A DNA stretch of 64,000 nt from Francisella philomiragia subsp. philomiragia ATCC 25015 (GCF_000156715.1 NZ_DS999311.1:212147-276146); one strand, 5' to 3'. Positions 1 through 12,106 are shown, counted from the first letter of the stretch. The notes: generated by a model not told the origin, from the letters alone. Program-made: numbers and translations.

Positions 1-541
1 CCGCTCTAAAAGTTTGTAGAGGAACTCTACCATCTCTAGCCCACTCAGAACGAGCAATCTCAGCACCACCTAAACGACCACTAACCATTATCTTGATACC
101 TTTAGCACCAGATTTCATAGCAGCCTGCATAGCTTTTTTCATAGCTCTTCTGAACATTACTCTTTTTTCTAATTGCTGCGCTACGCTATCAGCAACCAAC
201 TTAGCATCGATTTCTGGCTTACGCACTTCTTCGATATTAATCTGTACAGGTACACCCATCAACTTATTAACATCAGCACGAAGCTTCTCTACATCTTCAC
301 CTTTCTTACCAATCACAATTCCAGGTCTTGCTGTATGAATTGTAATCTTAGCATTTTGAGCAGGTCTCTCAATCTGGATTTTACTAACTGCAGCTGAAGC
401 AAGTTTCTTATGTAAAAACTCTCTAACCTTAATATCTTCATTAAGCTTAGTAGCGTAGTCAGAAGAGTCAGCATACCAAGTTGAATTATGCTCTTTCACT
501 ATGCCTAATCGAATTCCATTAGGATTTACTTTTTGACCCAT
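1..541 (-). CDS. rpsC: 30S ribosomal protein S3 (partial, C-terminus beyond window)
   Basis: Reading leftwards from an ATG at 541-539, the frame stays open to the window edge and encodes about 180 residues. It begins [13 protein letters not shown], the characteristic start of bacterial S3. S3 sits at the mRNA entry channel of the small subunit and has a KH domain in its N-terminal half. A GAGGTG Shine-Dalgarno lies in the 14-nt gap after rplV. Its place after rplV is the standard S10 order. Only the 3' end is missing because of the window boundary. Confidence 0.97.
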   Translation of the reverse strand, partial: MGQKVNPNGIRLGIVKEHNSTWYADSSDYATKLNEDIKVREFLHKKLASAAVSKIQIERPAQNAKITIHTARPGIVIGKKGEDVEKLRADVNKLMGVPVQINIEEVRKPEIDAKLVADSVAQQLEKRVMFRRAMKKAMQAAMKSGAKGIKIMVSGRLGGAEIARSEWARDGRVPLQTFRA

Positions 542-555
542 TTTTACTACACCTC

Positions 556-891
556 TTAATTTTTCTCAGCAACTTTCACAGTAATATGTGAAGTTCTCTT
601 TAAAATACGATTACCACGACCTTTTGCTCTAGCTTCAAAACGCTTCATAGTAGGACCCTCATCAACAAATACAGTTGAAACAAATAAAGAATCAACATCC
701 ATACCGTCATTGTGTTCTGCGTTAGCAATTGCTGAATTTAAAACATCTTTAATCAACACTGCTGCTTTCTTATTGCTAAAAGTCAAAAGATTAATAGCTT
801 TCTCTACAGGTAGACCTCTGATCTGATCAGCAACCAATCTACATTTTTGAGCTGAGATTTTTGCAAATTTTAATTTAGCTTGTACTTCCAT
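556..891 (-). CDS. rplV: 50S ribosomal protein L22
   Basis: L22 lines the exit tunnel of the large subunit; its extended beta-hairpin is the site of many macrolide-resistance changes. The product from ATG 891 is 111 residues, the normal family length, starting [13 protein letters not shown] and ending with the conserved basic strand ([17 protein letters not shown]). An upstream GTG-type start would add five residues, but AGGAT lies just before the ATG at 891, so I chose that start. It lies between rpsS and rpsC in the S10 operon. Confidence 0.97.
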   Translation of the reverse strand: MEVQAKLKFAKISAQKCRLVADQIRGLPVEKAINLLTFSNKKAAVLIKDVLNSAIANAEHNDGMDVDSLFVSTVFVDEGPTMKRFEARAKGRGNRILKRTSHITVKVAEKN

Positions 892-906
892 GTATCCTAA
901 CCTCAA

Positions 907-1185
907 CTATTTCTTCTTAGCTTTTTTATCAGCTGCATGACCACGGTAGTTACGAGTAACAGCGAACTCACCTAACTTATGACCTACCATTTCTTCAGTC
1001 ATGAGAACAGGCACATGCTGCTGACCGTTATGTACAGCTATAGTTAAACCTATCATATCCGGCACAATCAATGATCTTCTTGACCATGTTTTGATTGGCT
1101 TTTTAGAATTACTTTCTTGCGCTTCAAAAACCTTCTTTAAAAGATGATGATCTACAAAAGGTCCTTTTTTTAATGAACGAGGCAC
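907..1185 (-). CDS. rpsS: 30S ribosomal protein S19
   Basis: S19 is a 92-residue head protein of the small subunit that contacts the A-site tRNA region with S13. The sequence starts [11 protein letters not shown] after the initiator and carries the typical HNGQQHVPV and [12 protein letters not shown] segments. The start codon is GTG (1185-1183), with GGGAGA about 5 nt upstream. The gene is 15 nt from rplV and 14 nt from rplB, in the conserved S10 gene order. Confidence 0.97.
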   Translation of the reverse strand: MPRSLKKGPFVDHHLLKKVFEAQESNSKKPIKTWSRRSLIVPDMIGLTIAVHNGQQHVPVLMTEEMVGHKLGEFAVTRNYRGHAADKKAKKK

Positions 1186-1199
1186 AACTTTCTCCCTAA

Positions 1200-2024
1200 T
1201 TACTTACGTTTTTGAACAATCAACTTATTAGAACGCTTATTTTTACGCGTCTTATAACCTTTAGTTGGGATACCCCATGGTGTAACTGGATGTCTACCAC
1301 CAGATGTACGACCCTCACCACCACCATGTGGGTGATCTACTGGGTTCATAGCCACACCTCTAACAGTAGGTCTTATACCTCTCCAGCGCTTCGCACCAGC
1401 TTTACCTAAAGACTTCAAGTTGTGCTCAGAATTAGAAACAACACCAATAACCGCTCTACAATCTAAAAGCACCCTTCTCATCTCACCCGATCTTAGACGA
1501 ATAATTGCGTAAGCATTATCCTTACCGACCAACTGAGCAAAAGTTCCAGCACTTCTAATCATTTGCGCACCTTTTTTAGGCTTCATTTCAATGTTGTGAA
1601 TAACAGTACCTAGAGGAATATTTCTCAGAGGCATACAGTTACCAACCGCAACATCTACTTTTTCACCTGAAACAACAGACATATCTTTCTTTAGACCCTT
1701 AGGAGCAATGATATATCTTCTCTCGCCATCAGCATACAATACTAATGCAATGTTTGCACTACGGTTAGGATCGTACTCGATTCTCTCAACCTTAGCTACG
1801 ATATCATCTTTATTTCTCTTAAAGTCAACAATACGATAATGCTGCTTATGTCCGCCACCTTGATGACGAACTGTAATTCTACCAGTATTATTTCTACCAG
1901 CTTTACTTTTCTTAACTTCTACCAAACCTTTGAATGGCTTACCTGTATGTAATTCTGTATTCTTTACGCTCACTACGTGGCGACGGCCAGGTGAAGTAGG
2001 TTTAGCTTTTTTTATTTCAATCAT
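1200..2024 (-). CDS. rplB: 50S ribosomal protein L2
   Basis: L2 is one of the most conserved large-subunit proteins; it supports the peptidyl-transferase centre and subunit joining. The 274-residue product has the full family length. Near the C-terminus it has the hallmark stretch around [14 protein letters not shown], including the His that lies near the peptidyl-transferase centre, and it ends in a Lys/Arg-rich tail. It lies between rplW and rpsS in the S10 cluster. Confidence 0.98.
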   Translation of the reverse strand: MIEIKKAKPTSPGRRHVVSVKNTELHTGKPFKGLVEVKKSKAGRNNTGRITVRHQGGGHKQHYRIVDFKRNKDDIVAKVERIEYDPNRSANIALVLYADGERRYIIAPKGLKKDMSVVSGEKVDVAVGNCMPLRNIPLGTVIHNIEMKPKKGAQMIRSAGTFAQLVGKDNAYAIIRLRSGEMRRVLLDCRAVIGVVSNSEHNLKSLGKAGAKRWRGIRPTVRGVAMNPVDHPHGGGEGRTSGGRHPVTPWGIPTKGYKTRKNKRSNKLIVQKRK

Positions 2025-2044
2025 GATTATAAACCTTCTTTAAG

Positions 2045-2344
2045 TTACTCTGCACCAACAAAATTGATGTCATGTCCTTCAGCAAGTTTTACATAAGCCT
2101 TCTTCCATGCTTTTGTTCTACCCTCAACACGACCAAATCTACGCGCTTTACCCTTAACGTTAAGGATATTCACAGACTCAACTTTTACCTCAAAAAGCTT
2201 CTCTACAGCACTTTTTACATCCTGCTTAGTTGCAGTTCTAGCTACTTCGAACACTATAGTTGAATTAGCATCTGATAAACCATAAGTCTTATCAGAAACA
2301 TGAGGTCTCACAACTGTCTTTAATAATTTTTCTTGAGAATTCAT
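2045..2344 (-). CDS. rplW: 50S ribosomal protein L23
   Basis: L23 lies at the tunnel exit and is the docking site for trigger factor and SRP. The 99-residue protein has the family pattern: an N-terminal [11 protein letters not shown] and a later [15 protein letters not shown]. Its ATG overlaps the rplD stop codon in an ATGA tetranucleotide (2341-2344), which suggests translational coupling of L4 and L23. Confidence 0.97.
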   Translation of the reverse strand: MNSQEKLLKTVVRPHVSDKTYGLSDANSTIVFEVARTATKQDVKSAVEKLFEVKVESVNILNVKGKARRFGRVEGRTKAWKKAYVKLAEGHDINFVGAE

Positions 2345-2964
2345 ACTAGCTTCTCCTCTATTTCTTTAATAGCTTGCTTAGTGAAAACCACATTTTCAAA
2401 ACAAACTAAAGAAACTGGATTAATTTCCACAGAATCACATACTGCTACATTCTTAAGGTTTCTAGAAGATAAGTATAAATTTTCATTAAACTCTTCCACA
2501 CCAACAACAAAAAGAACATCCTTAACACCTAAAGAATCCACAATTGCTTTGAATTCTTTTGTTTTTGGAGTTTCTAATCTCAATGACTCAACCACAGTCA
2601 TTCTATCTGATCTTACAAGCTCAGATAATATAGATTTAACTGCACCTGAGTACATCTTACGATTCACTTTTTGCTTATAGCTTTTAGGCTTAGCTGCAAA
2701 TGTAACACCACCCTTTCTGAAGATAGGTGAACGGATAGTACCCGCTCTTGCTCTACCTGTACCTTTTTGTCTCCAAGGCTTAGCTCCACCACCAGACACT
2801 TCTGATCTAGTTTTTTGAGCTTTAGTACCTTGACGAGCGCCTGCCATATAAGCAACAACAACCTGATGAATTAGAGATTCATTATAGTCTGCTGCAAAAA
2901 CTCCTTCTGCAACACCTACTACACCAGCCTCTGCACCAGCTAAAGATTTTATATTTAAGTCCAC
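2341..2964 (-). CDS. rplD: 50S ribosomal protein L4
   Basis: L4 is a large-subunit protein whose extended loop reaches the exit tunnel; in E. coli it also represses the S10 operon. The 207-residue product has the conserved [18 protein letters not shown] loop and the [12 protein letters not shown] motif. Translation starts at GTG (2964-2962) with GGAGAG upstream. E. coli-style L4 attenuation acts on a leader before rpsJ. Here rpsJ is only 19 nt from fusA, so that leader is absent and L4 control, if any, must act differently (inference). Confidence 0.97.
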   Translation of the reverse strand: MDLNIKSLAGAEAGVVGVAEGVFAADYNESLIHQVVVAYMAGARQGTKAQKTRSEVSGGGAKPWRQKGTGRARAGTIRSPIFRKGGVTFAAKPKSYKQKVNRKMYSGAVKSILSELVRSDRMTVVESLRLETPKTKEFKAIVDSLGVKDVLFVVGVEEFNENLYLSSRNLKNVAVCDSVEINPVSLVCFENVVFTKQAIKEIEEKLV

Positions 2965-2996
2965 AACAACTCTCCGGTATAATTAATACTTATCTA

Positions 2997-3629
2997 CTAA
3001 CTTTTAACAGCTGGAGTAACAATAACATCTCCACCAACTGAACCTGGAATACCGCCTTTTAGAAGCAATAAACCATTTTCCGCGTCTACTCTCACAACTT
3101 CAAGTGACTGAATAGTAACATTCTCGCTACCTAAGTGACCAGCCATCTTCTTGTTCTTAAACACTCTACCTGGAGTCTGGTTTTGACCCGTAGAACCATG
3201 AACCCTATGTGAAAGAGAGTTACCATGAGTAGCATCTTGAGTTGCAAAGTTGTGACGCTTAACACCACCTTGAAAACCTTTACCTTTAGATACACCTCTG
3301 ACATCAACCTTCTGACCCGCTTCAAAAATAGTAGCATCAATAGATGCACCTACTTCATAATCAGAAGCATTATCAATAGCAAACTCCCACAAACCTCTAC
3401 CAGGCTCAACACTAGCTTTTGCATAGTGACCCGCCATAGGCTTGTTTACATTAGAACGCTTTTTAAAACCAGTAGTTACTTGAATAGCATTATAACCATC
3501 TGTTTCAGTAGTCTTTATTTGAGTTACTTTATTTGACTCAACCTGAACAACTGTTACAGGAATAGAAACACCATCTTCAGTAAATATACGAGTCATACCA
3601 CATTTGCGACCAACTAATCCTAAAGACAT
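2997..3629 (-). CDS. rplC: 50S ribosomal protein L3
   Basis: L3 is an early-assembly large-subunit protein near the peptidyl-transferase centre. The 210-residue product has the conserved [15 protein letters not shown] and [20 protein letters not shown] segments. The latter contains the Gln that PrmB methylates in E. coli. The gene is separated from rpsJ by 104 nt, the longest gap in this ribosomal block, which contains a hairpin (see 3659-3684). Confidence 0.97.
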   Translation of the reverse strand: MSLGLVGRKCGMTRIFTEDGVSIPVTVVQVESNKVTQIKTTETDGYNAIQVTTGFKKRSNVNKPMAGHYAKASVEPGRGLWEFAIDNASDYEVGASIDATIFEAGQKVDVRGVSKGKGFQGGVKRHNFATQDATHGNSLSHRVHGSTGQNQTPGRVFKNKKMAGHLGSENVTIQSLEVVRVDAENGLLLLKGGIPGSVGGDVIVTPAVKS

Positions 3630-3658
3630 TATTATATCCTCTATTATTATTATATTAA

Positions 3659-3684
3659 CTTCACGATTACGATTGACCGTGAAG
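3659..3684 (-). promoter_or_regulatory. hairpin in the rpsJ-rplC spacer
   Basis: In the only sizeable gap of the S10 cluster (3630-3733), a 7-bp perfect stem (CTTCACG / CGTGAAG) encloses a 12-nt loop. A second, AT-only hairpin lies at 3701-3719. Neither is followed by a U-run on the transcript strand, so they do not look like intrinsic terminators. They may be RNA-processing or translational-control elements before rplC. This is inference only. Confidence 0.35.
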
Positions 3685-3733
3685 ACCTAATTGATACCGT
3701 TTTTGAAAGATTTTCAAAAAAGTAACGTATATA

Positions 3734-4051
3734 TTAGCTTAAACTGATCTGAACATCAACACCTGATGCTAAATCTAGCTTCATTAGAGCATCTACAGTT
3801 TTATCTGTAGGCTCTACAATATCAATCAATCTCTTGTGAGTTCTGATTTCATATTGATCTCTTGCCTTTTTGTTTACGTGTGGAGAAATAAGTATTGTAA
3901 ATTTCTCTTTACGAACTGGTAAAGGGATTGGCCCTTTAACTTGCGCCCCTGTCTTCTTAGCTGTATCAACAATTTCTTGAGTAGAAATATCGATAAGCTT
4001 ATGATCAAAGGCTTTCAATCTAATTCTAATACGCTGATTATTTATAGCCAT
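3734..4051 (-). CDS. rpsJ: 30S ribosomal protein S10 (NusE)
   Basis: S10 is a head protein of the small subunit and also the NusE transcription antitermination factor. The 105-residue protein has the conserved core: [13 protein letters not shown], then [15 protein letters not shown], and the C-terminal [11 protein letters not shown]. It follows fusA with a 19-nt gap and no room for a promoter plus leader, so it is probably read through from the str genes. Confidence 0.97.
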
Positions 4052-4070
4052 TTTAAATTTATCCTTTTAA

Positions 4071-6188
4071 TTATGAGTTACGTGATTTTATGATTTCATC
4101 TGCAATATTGTTTGGCACTTCTGCATACTTCTTAAATTCCATTGAGAAAGATGCTCTACCTTGGCTCATAGAACGAACGTTAGTAGCATAACCAAACATT
4201 TCAGCAAGAGGAACTAGAGCACTAACCACTCTACCACTTGGATTCTCATCCATACCCTCAATGATACCTCTTCTTCTGTTAAGGTCACCCATAACATCAC
4301 CAAGATAATCTTCAGGAGTTACAACCTCAACTTTCATAATTGGCTCAAGTATACAAGCATTAGCTTTCTTTGCACCTTCTTTAAGAGCCATAGAACCAGC
4401 AATCTTAAATGCCATCTCAGACGAGTCAACATCATGGTATGAACCATCAAATAGAGTAGCCTTAACACCAATCATAGGATATCCAGCTAACACACCATTA
4501 GTCATTTGCTCTTCTATACCTTTAGCAACAGGACCAATGAATTCCTTAGGAATCACACCACCAACAATTTCGTCAACGAACTCAAATATCTTTTCTTCAC
4601 CAGCATCGTTAGTAGAGACTTCTAAAGGCTCAAACTTAACCACAACGTGACCATACTGACCACGACCACCTGACTGACGAACAAACTTACTATTTTGCTC
4701 AACAGTTCCACGAATAGTCTCTCTATAAGCAACCTGAGGGTTACCCACATTAGCCTCGACCTTAAATTCACGTCTCATACGATCAACAATAATATCCAAG
4801 TGAAGCTCACCCATACCAGAAATAATTGTTTGACCTGACTCTTCATCAGTCTTAACTCTGAAAGATGGATCCTCTGCAGCCAACTTGCCTAGAGCTATAG
4901 ACATTTTTTCTTGGTCTGCTTTTGTCTTAGGCTCAACAGCAACAGAAATTACTGGCTCTGGGAAATCCATTCTCTCAAGAATTACCGGCTTATCAAGATC
5001 ACAAAGAGTATCACCAGTAGTTACATCTTTAAGACCTATACAAGCAGCAATATCGCCAGCACGAACCTCTTTAATCTCTTCACGCTTATTCGCGTGCATC
5101 TGTACGATACGACCTACACGCTCTTTTTTACCTTTAACAGGATTATATACAGCATCACCAGACTTAAGCACGCCAGAGTAAACACGAATAAACGTTAAGT
5201 TACCTACAAACGGGTCTGTAGCAAGTTTAAATGCTAAAGCTGCAAATGGCTCATCATCAGATGAAGATCTAGAAGCTGGTTCACCATCTTCAGTCTCACA
5301 CTTAATAGCAGGAACTTGGTTTGGAGCTGGTAAGTATTCAACAACACCATCAAGAACCGCTTGAACGCCCTTGTTCTTAAACGCAGAACCACAGAATGCT
5401 AGAACAATCTCATTTGCCAACACTCTAGCACGAAGACCCTGCTTAATCTCTTCATTAGAAAGCTCGCCTTCTTCAAGATACTTATCCATAAGCTCCTCAG
5501 AAGCTTCAGCTGCAGCCTCCATCATCTCCATGCGAAGCTCTTCTGCTCTATCTTGAAGCTCAGCTGGAATATCAACAAGATCATAAGTAAGACCTTGGTC
5601 TGCTTCATTCCACATGATCGCTTTCATTCTGATAAGATCTACAACACCCTTAAAGTCTTCTTCTGCACCAATATTCAACTGAACAGGGACAACATTAGCC
5701 TTAAGACGAGTTCTGATTTGGCCACAAACTCTTTCAAAGTCAGCACCTGATCTATCCATCTTGTTTACAAATACAATTCTTGGAACACCGTACTTGTTAG
5801 CTTGGCGCCATACAGTTTCTGACTGAGGCTCAACACCTGATGAACCACAGAACACAACAACCGCGCCATCTAGTACACGAAGAGAACGTTCTACTTCAAT
5901 AGTGAAGTCAACGTGACCCGGAGTATCAATAATATTTATACGATGCTTATCAAACTGCTGATCCATACCAGACCAGAAAGTAGTTGTCGCAGCAGAAGTA
6001 ATTGTAATACCTCTTTCTTGCTCTTGCTCCATCCAGTCCATAGTAGCAGCACCATCATGTACCTCACCGATCTTATGAGATAACCCTGTATAGAAAAGGA
6101 TACGCTCTGTAGTTGTTGTTTTACCAGCATCAACGTGAGCACAGATACCAATATTTCTATATTTTTCTAAAGCTGTATTACGAGGCAT
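4071..6188 (-). CDS. fusA: Elongation factor G
   Basis: EF-G is the translocation GTPase. The 705-residue sequence has all GTP-binding motifs: AHVDAGKT at residues 17-24, the RGITI switch segment at about 60-64, DTPGH at 88-92 and NKMD at 142-145, followed by the usual domains II-V. It lies 14 nt after rpsG. The tuf gene that follows fusA in the E. coli str operon is absent; rpsJ comes next. Francisella is known to keep tuf elsewhere. Confidence 0.98.
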   Translation of the reverse strand: MPRNTALEKYRNIGICAHVDAGKTTTTERILFYTGLSHKIGEVHDGAATMDWMEQEQERGITITSAATTTFWSGMDQQFDKHRINIIDTPGHVDFTIEVERSLRVLDGAVVVFCGSSGVEPQSETVWRQANKYGVPRIVFVNKMDRSGADFERVCGQIRTRLKANVVPVQLNIGAEEDFKGVVDLIRMKAIMWNEADQGLTYDLVDIPAELQDRAEELRMEMMEAAAEASEELMDKYLEEGELSNEEIKQGLRARVLANEIVLAFCGSAFKNKGVQAVLDGVVEYLPAPNQVPAIKCETEDGEPASRSSSDDEPFAALAFKLATDPFVGNLTFIRVYSGVLKSGDAVYNPVKGKKERVGRIVQMHANKREEIKEVRAGDIAACIGLKDVTTGDTLCDLDKPVILERMDFPEPVISVAVEPKTKADQEKMSIALGKLAAEDPSFRVKTDEESGQTIISGMGELHLDIIVDRMRREFKVEANVGNPQVAYRETIRGTVEQNSKFVRQSGGRGQYGHVVVKFEPLEVSTNDAGEEKIFEFVDEIVGGVIPKEFIGPVAKGIEEQMTNGVLAGYPMIGVKATLFDGSYHDVDSSEMAFKIAGSMALKEGAKKANACILEPIMKVEVVTPEDYLGDVMGDLNRRRGIIEGMDENPSGRVVSALVPLAEMFGYATNVRSMSQGRASFSMEFKKYAEVPNNIADEIIKSRNS

Positions 6189-6202
6189 TTTCTAATCTCC
6201 TA

Positions 6203-6703
<501 letters not shown>

Positions 6704-6714
6704 TTAAACACAAA

Positions 6715-7089
6715 TTAAGACTTAGGACGCTTAGTACCATACTTTGAACGACCGTGCTTACGATTATTAACACCTGAAGTATCTAAAGCACCCCTAACAA
6801 TGTGGTAACGCACACCTGGCAAATCTTTAACCCTACCACCTCTGATAAGCACAACACTGTGCTCTTGTAGGTTATGACCTTCACCACCAATGTAGCTTGT
6901 AACCTCAAATCCACTCGTTAATCTTACACGAGCTACTTTTCTAAGTGCTGAGTTAGGCTTCTTAGGAGTAGTAGTATATACCCTTGTACATACACCTCTT
7001 CTTTGAGGACACGCCTTTAACGCAGGAACCTTAGACTTAACAACCGATCTCTTGCGAGGGCTGTTCACCAACTGATTTATAGTTGCCAT
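6715..7089 (-). CDS. rpsL: 30S ribosomal protein S12
   Basis: S12 is the decoding-centre protein and the target position for streptomycin-resistance changes. The 124-residue product has [16 protein letters not shown] and [11 protein letters not shown]. Lysines are present at residues 43 and 88, the two classical resistance positions, so the gene looks like the streptomycin-sensitive wild-type form. It is the first gene of the str block and lies 135 nt after pgsA on the same strand. Confidence 0.97.
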   Translation of the reverse strand: MATINQLVNSPRKRSVVKSKVPALKACPQRRGVCTRVYTTTPKKPNSALRKVARVRLTSGFEVTSYIGGEGHNLQEHSVVLIRGGRVKDLPGVRYHIVRGALDTSGVNNRKHGRSKYGTKRPKS

Positions 7090-7224
7090 TAGTTATTATT
7101 CTCCGTTTTTTATCAGTTTTTTTGATTTAAATAATTTCAAATGCCAAGCAGAGGAAGCACCTATGCAAAAATAGCATTAGACAGACATAATAACAAAAAA
7201 GCAAAAAAAAGAAAAGAAAAAGTA

Positions 7225-7821
7225 TTATTTATGAGAATTGCCAAAAACAGATTTAAAAGCAACATAAAGATAATTACACATAGAATAAACAGTAAGTATT
7301 ACAGCCACATAGAGCATCAAAAACCCCAAAAGAATAAACCATGTATTAAAACTAGCGTAGTCTAACGAATGTCTAAAATCTATTGCGGGCTTAATTAAGA
7401 ATATAAAAAGTGCGGCCATCTGAGCCGTAGTTTTGATCTTACCCCATACACCAACCTTGACAACACTACGCTGCCCAAGCTCAGCCATCCACTCTCGCAA
7501 TGCAGAAACAACAATTTCTCTGCAAATCATCACAATCGCTGGAATAGTAGCCCACCAATATGGGTACATTTCAATAAACAAACAAAGAGCAGTAGCAACA
7601 ATCAACTTATCAGCAACAGGATCTAAAAATGCTCCTAACTTGCTTGTCTGCTCCCATTTGCGTGCCAAATAGCCATCCAACCAGTCAGTAGCTGCGCCCA
7701 ATAAAAATAATGTAGCCGTAATACCATGATGGTGTGGAAACTCAAAATAATAACATATAACTATAAAAGGAATTAACGCCAAGCGACCAAAAGTTAAAAT
7801 ATTAGGGATATTGAAAAACAT
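7225..7821 (-). CDS. pgsA: CDP-diacylglycerol--glycerol-3-phosphate 3-phosphatidyltransferase
   Basis: This inner-membrane enzyme makes phosphatidylglycerol-phosphate from CDP-diacylglycerol and glycerol-3-phosphate, the committed step to phosphatidylglycerol and cardiolipin. The 198-residue, multi-spanning product has the complete CDP-alcohol phosphotransferase signature DGx2ARx8Gx3Dx3D at residues 49-71. It begins FFNIPNILTFGRL, typical of PgsA. It lies 3 nt after dut and shares the strand and tight spacing with cdsA, which supplies its CDP-diacylglycerol substrate. Confidence 0.95.
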   Translation of the reverse strand: MFFNIPNILTFGRLALIPFIVICYYFEFPHHHGITATLFLLGAATDWLDGYLARKWEQTSKLGAFLDPVADKLIVATALCLFIEMYPYWWATIPAIVMICREIVVSALREWMAELGQRSVVKVGVWGKIKTTAQMAALFIFLIKPAIDFRHSLDYASFNTWFILLGFLMLYVAVILTVYSMCNYLYVAFKSVFGNSHK

Positions 7822-7824
7822 ATA

Positions 7825-8271
7825 TTAAACCCCAGTATGTCCAAATCCTCCAGCAGATCTAATAGTCCGCTGAGAGAACTCCTCTACAATATCGAATTTT
7901 GCTTGAACCACTGGAACAACCACAAGCTGCGCAAATCTCATCATAGGCTCAATTTCGATAACTTCTTGAGAACGATTAAAGCAAGACACCATTAATTCTC
8001 CTTGATAATCAGAATCAATAAGACCAGTACCATTGCCTAGCACTAAGCCTTTTTTATGACCCAAACCAGATCTTGGCAGAATCATTGCCGCATAATTTGG
8101 ATTTGCTATATTGATAGCAATTCCAGTACCTATCAACTTACACTCACCAGGACTCAAGAACTCTGCTTCAGATAAGCAAGCTCTTAAATCAACCGCTGCC
8201 GACCCTTCTGTACCATACTCAGGTACTTCTTTAATAATTTCTTTATTCAACAGCTTCAACTCTATATTCAA
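7825..8271 (-). CDS. dut: Deoxyuridine 5'-triphosphate nucleotidohydrolase
   Basis: dUTPase hydrolyses dUTP to dUMP and pyrophosphate, keeping uracil out of DNA and feeding dTMP synthesis. The 148-residue protein has all five trimeric dUTPase motifs: AVDLRA (26-31), PRSG (66-69), [10 protein letters not shown] (83-92), RFAQLV (112-117) and GGFGHTG (141-147). The gene sits between cdsA and pgsA with gaps of 14 and 3 nt, so it is part of one transcription unit. Confidence 0.97.
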   Translation of the reverse strand: MNIELKLLNKEIIKEVPEYGTEGSAAVDLRACLSEAEFLSPGECKLIGTGIAINIANPNYAAMILPRSGLGHKKGLVLGNGTGLIDSDYQGELMVSCFNRSQEVIEIEPMMRFAQLVVVPVVQAKFDIVEEFSQRTIRSAGGFGHTGV

Positions 8272-8285
8272 AACAAATCCCCCGC

Positions 8286-9080
8286 TTATACAACAAACAC
8301 ACCAGCCAAATAACCAAGTGTCACAAAAATAGGTAATGCAGGCATATAACCATCCAACCTATCAAGTACTCCACCATGACCTGGTAAGATATTGCCACTA
8401 TCTTTAACTCCAGCGATACGCTTCATCATACTCTCAAAAACATCGCCAACAACAGATAAAACTGCTATTAAAGCTGAAATAATAACCATTGATAAGTACT
8501 CAAAAATACTTAAATTCATAAATAGCAAAAATACTATAGCGATAATTACAGCACAAACCATCCCACCCAACAAACCTTCGATAGTTTTATTTGGACTCAA
8601 TCGCGGAAGCATCTTACGCTTACCCATTGCTTTACCTGTAAAATAGGCTCCACTATCAGCACCTGCAACAACCAATATAAACATGAATATCCACGCAACA
8701 GAATTACTATGAAGTACGTACAACGATGCTGCAAATGGTGAGATTGCAAATAAGCCGAGTATCAACATTTCATTAACAGATAATGTATCAAACTTTTGGC
8801 GCTCATATCCACTAAGTCTATAAATCGCATACAGCCAAAATACTGGGAAAATATACTGAATGTAAACAAAGAACTCTGACACAACAAACAACACTATCAT
8901 GAATATCACAAGATAATTTATTGTTTCTTGTTGACTAATCTTTGTAAACTTAAGCCATTCATATGCTGAAAGCATCGCAACCAAAAAAACACCAACACCA
9001 AAAAGATAGTCATTTGCATACACAAGTCCTGCAAAAACAAAAACTACCAACAATAAACCAGTTATTATCCTCTCTTTCAT
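8286..9080 (-). CDS. cdsA: Phosphatidate cytidylyltransferase (CDP-diglyceride synthase)
   Basis: CdsA converts phosphatidic acid and CTP to CDP-diacylglycerol in the inner membrane. The 264-residue protein is strongly hydrophobic with about seven to eight predicted membrane segments. Near the C-terminus it carries the family signature: [11 protein letters not shown] followed by [13 protein letters not shown]. Its start codon overlaps the uppS stop in an ATGA (9077-9080). The uppS-cdsA pair is widely conserved in bacteria. Confidence 0.96.
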   Translation of the reverse strand: MKERIITGLLLVVFVFAGLVYANDYLFGVGVFLVAMLSAYEWLKFTKISQQETINYLVIFMIVLFVVSEFFVYIQYIFPVFWLYAIYRLSGYERQKFDTLSVNEMLILGLFAISPFAASLYVLHSNSVAWIFMFILVVAGADSGAYFTGKAMGKRKMLPRLSPNKTIEGLLGGMVCAVIIAIVFLLFMNLSIFEYLSMVIISALIAVLSVVGDVFESMMKRIAGVKDSGNILPGHGGVLDRLDGYMPALPIFVTLGYLAGVFVV

Positions 9081-9814
9081 ACATCCCTCATTTCAAGTTG
9101 TTCACCACTCTTACCAAACCTTCTCTGGCGCGAGTAAAAATACTCTTCTGCTTTCTGAAATTCTGACTTTGTAAACTCAGGCCACATAAGATCAGTAAAA
9201 TACATCTCAGCATAAGACAACTGCCATAACATAAAATCACTTAATCTAATCTCACCACTAGTCCTAATAAGTAAGTCAACCGGCATTTGACCAGCGACCG
9301 TATAACTTCCGAAATTATCCTCCGATATATTATCCAGCGCTATCTTACCATTGCCAATATCGTCAATGATAGATTTCATAGCACTAATAATATCCCATCG
9401 CCCACCATAGTCAACTGCTAGCCTAAGCTGAAGTCCTGTATTATCTTTAGTAACAGACTCGCTATAATCAATCATTTGTATAAGCTTATCTGATAATCTA
9501 GACCTATCTCCAATAACTTTAAGGACAATATTATTACTATGTAATTTTGGAGTTTTATCTTTGAGAGTTTTATAAAAAAGATCCATTAGATCAGAAACTT
9601 CTTTAGCTGGTCTAAGCCAATTATCTCTACCAAATGCAAAGAGAGTTAACATCTGAATATTACGCTCAACACAATACTCTATAGCAGCATCTACACTAGA
9701 TATCGAATTTCTATGACCAAATATCCTTGGCTTCAATCTACTCTTGGCCCAGCGCCCATTACCATCCATAATTATAGCAACATGCTTAAGAGCATTTTCG
9801 TTAGCCAAGCTCAT
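9077..9814 (-). CDS. uppS: Undecaprenyl pyrophosphate synthase (cis-prenyltransferase)
   Basis: UppS elongates farnesyl diphosphate with eight isopentenyl units to make the C55 lipid carrier for peptidoglycan and O-antigen. The 245-residue product has the catalytic IIMDGNGRWAK motif (DGNGRW at 17-22). Near the C-terminus it has DLLIRTSGEIRLSDFMLWQ and the DLMWPEF closure. It overlaps cdsA by 4 nt and follows frr with an 83-nt gap. Confidence 0.97.
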   Translation of the reverse strand: MSLANENALKHVAIIMDGNGRWAKSRLKPRIFGHRNSISSVDAAIEYCVERNIQMLTLFAFGRDNWLRPAKEVSDLMDLFYKTLKDKTPKLHSNNIVLKVIGDRSRLSDKLIQMIDYSESVTKDNTGLQLRLAVDYGGRWDIISAMKSIIDDIGNGKIALDNISEDNFGSYTVAGQMPVDLLIRTSGEIRLSDFMLWQLSYAEMYFTDLMWPEFTKSEFQKAEEYFYSRQRRFGKSGEQLEMRDV

Positions 9815-9897
9815 AATGAGTAAAATATAAAGTTTAAACTAGATAAATAATAAGAAAGAATAAAGAGAAATACAAGTTTTATTAAGAAATCTAATAA

Positions 9898-10455
9898 TTA
9901 GACCACCATTAAATCTTGTTCTTTTTTAACAGCAAGAGCATCTGCCTGTGCAATCATCTTATCAGTAATTTTTTGAATATTATCCTCTGCTCTTTTAGCT
10001 TCATCTTCTGTTATCTCTTTCTCTTTGAGAAGTTCTTTGATATCGCCATTAGCATCACGGCGTATATTTCTGATAGAAACTCTACCACTCTCAGTCTCAG
10101 ATTTAACAAGTTTAACAAGCTCTTTTCTACGCTCTTCATTAAGTGCTGGCATAGGAACTCTCAAACTATCACCTAAGTTAGTTGGATTAAGCCCCAAATC
10201 AGAAGTTATAATAGCCTTCTCAATCTTACCTGCAAGCCCTTTCTCCCAAGGAGTAATACCTAGAGTCCTAGCGTCAAGAACTGTAACATTAGCCACCTGA
10301 GTAATCGGCGTAGCAGAACCGTAATAATCTATAGTTACATGAGCTAAAATATCAGGATGAGCCCTCCCAGTTCTAATCTTAGCTAAATCATCAGCTAAAA
10401 CTTCTAAAGTTTTACTCATTCTATTTTCAGCATCTTTTAGAATATCGTTTATCAT
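9898..10455 (-). CDS. frr: Ribosome recycling factor
   Basis: RRF works with EF-G to split post-termination ribosomes. The 185-residue product matches the family length and has the conserved [14 protein letters not shown] and [19 protein letters not shown] segments. The order pyrH-frr-uppS-cdsA is a very common bacterial cluster, which supports the call. The start is ATG at 10455, 28 nt after pyrH. Confidence 0.98.
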   Translation of the reverse strand: MINDILKDAENRMSKTLEVLADDLAKIRTGRAHPDILAHVTIDYYGSATPITQVANVTVLDARTLGITPWEKGLAGKIEKAIITSDLGLNPTNLGDSLRVPMPALNEERRKELVKLVKSETESGRVSIRNIRRDANGDIKELLKEKEITEDEAKRAEDNIQKITDKMIAQADALAVKKEQDLMVV

Positions 10456-10483
10456 AAAAACAATCCTTTTTTTTGAAAATTAA

Positions 10484-11233
10484 TTAGTCTAAAGTGACCC
10501 AAGTACCATGCTTTGAATCAACTACAGCATCAACCAAAGCATTTGGCTGAGTCAAATCAAACACATATATTGGTATACCAAAATCTCTGCACTGAGTAAA
10601 TGCTCCCAAATCCATCACATTTAGCTCCTTACTAACAACTTCGGAAAAAGTAACCTTAGCAAAACGCTTAGCATCTGAATATTTATTTGGGTCTTTATCA
10701 TACACACCATCAACAGTCGTAGCCTTCAACAAAGCATCCGCACCAATCTCAACCGCTCTAAGGCTAGCTGTAGTATCAGTTGTTACAAACGGATTGCCTG
10801 TACCTGCCGCAAATATCAAAACCGTGCCTTTTGCAAGCTCTCGATTAAACTCATGCGCACTAGCAACTCTTAACAAACCATCAACACCTTTTGCTGAAAA
10901 AATCTCAGCATCAACATCTTCACTGATAAGCATATCACGAAGAGCTAAAGCATTAATCATAGTAGCAATCATACCCATAGAGTCAGCTGTAAATCTTCTA
11001 ATTTTGTCTCCAAAATCAGCCCTACCTCCGCGTAAGATATTACCACCACCAACGACTATCGCAAGCTCAACACCTAAGTTAACAAGTGTTTTGATTTGAT
11101 TTATGATAGGAGCAGCAGATTCAACATTTATACCAAAACCTTGATCTGCCGATAAAGACTCTCCACTTAACTTAAGAAGAACCCTCTTAAGCTTTGGAGT
11201 ATTATGAGAACATTCTAACGAATCATTAGACAT
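10484..11233 (-). CDS. pyrH: Uridylate kinase (UMP kinase)
   Basis: PyrH phosphorylates UMP to UDP and is the hexameric amino-acid-kinase-type UMP kinase of bacteria. The 249-residue protein has [11 protein letters not shown] at 18-28, the [10 protein letters not shown] loop and the [13 protein letters not shown] segment typical of the family. It is 3 nt after tsf and is probably co-transcribed with rpsB-tsf. Confidence 0.97.
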   Translation of the reverse strand: MSNDSLECSHNTPKLKRVLLKLSGESLSADQGFGINVESAAPIINQIKTLVNLGVELAIVVGGGNILRGGRADFGDKIRRFTADSMGMIATMINALALRDMLISEDVDAEIFSAKGVDGLLRVASAHEFNRELAKGTVLIFAAGTGNPFVTTDTTASLRAVEIGADALLKATTVDGVYDKDPNKYSDAKRFAKVTFSEVVSKELNVMDLGAFTQCRDFGIPIYVFDLTQPNALVDAVVDSKHGTWVTLD

Positions 11234-11236
11234 ATA

Positions 11237-12106
11237 TTAACCTTTGATTTGGCTCATCACCTCTGCTGCGAAATCTTCTTCTTTCTTCTCGATACCTTCA
11301 CCAACATCTAGGCGGATAAAGCTAACAACTTTAGCGCCTTTGTCTTTAACAAGTTTTTCAACTTTGATGCTAGGATCTTTAACGAAATCTTGACCTAAAA
11401 GAGCAACTTCATCTAAGAACTTACGAATTCTACCAACAATCATTTTCTCGATGATTTCAGCAGGCTTACCACTTTCTTTTGCTTGAGCTGTGAAAATTTC
11501 TTTCTCTTTTGCTACTACATCAGCAGGAACTTCATCACCAGATACAACCATAGGATTAACAGCTGCTACGTGCATAGCAACATCTTTAGCAAGCTCTTCA
11601 TCACCACCTTCTAGAGCAGCAACAACACCGATCTTACCACCATGTATGTAAGCACCTAAAGTACTAGCTGCTACAGTCTTAACTCTACGAACTTGAATAT
11701 TCTCACCGATTTTAGCAATTAGTGATTTACGAGCTTCTTCAACAGTTTCACCAGTTGAAGTCTTAGCAGCTAAAACTTCTTCGATAGTCTCTGCTTTTGC
11801 CGCATGAGCTGCTTTTACAGCTTCTTGAGCAAACTTCTTGAAAGTATCATCTCTAGCGACAAAGTCTGTCTCTGAGTTGATTTCAAGTAAAACAGCTCTA
11901 CCATCAGCAGCATAAACTTCGATAACACCTTCAGCTGCAATACGTGAAGCTTTTTTGTCAGCTTTTGCTTGTCCAGAAATTCTCATTTCTTCAGCAGCTT
12001 TTTCAATATCACCAGCAGCTTCAACTAGAGCTTTTTTACACTCCATCATTCCAGCACCAGTTCTTTCTCTAAGTTCTTTTACTAATTTAGCAGAAATATT
12101 TGACAT
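11237..12106 (-). CDS. tsf: Translation elongation factor Ts
   Basis: EF-Ts is the nucleotide exchange factor for EF-Tu. The 289-residue product begins with the UBA-like domain ([20 protein letters not shown]) and has the Tu-contacting motif ETDFVARDD at about residues 78-86. It lies 21 nt after rpsB, the standard rpsB-tsf pair. Confidence 0.98.

Noticed and set aside
7141..7365. 74-codon Lys-rich frame on the plus strand near pgsA
   Set aside because: It overlaps the end of pgsA in antisense, has no ribosome binding site and low-complexity composition.
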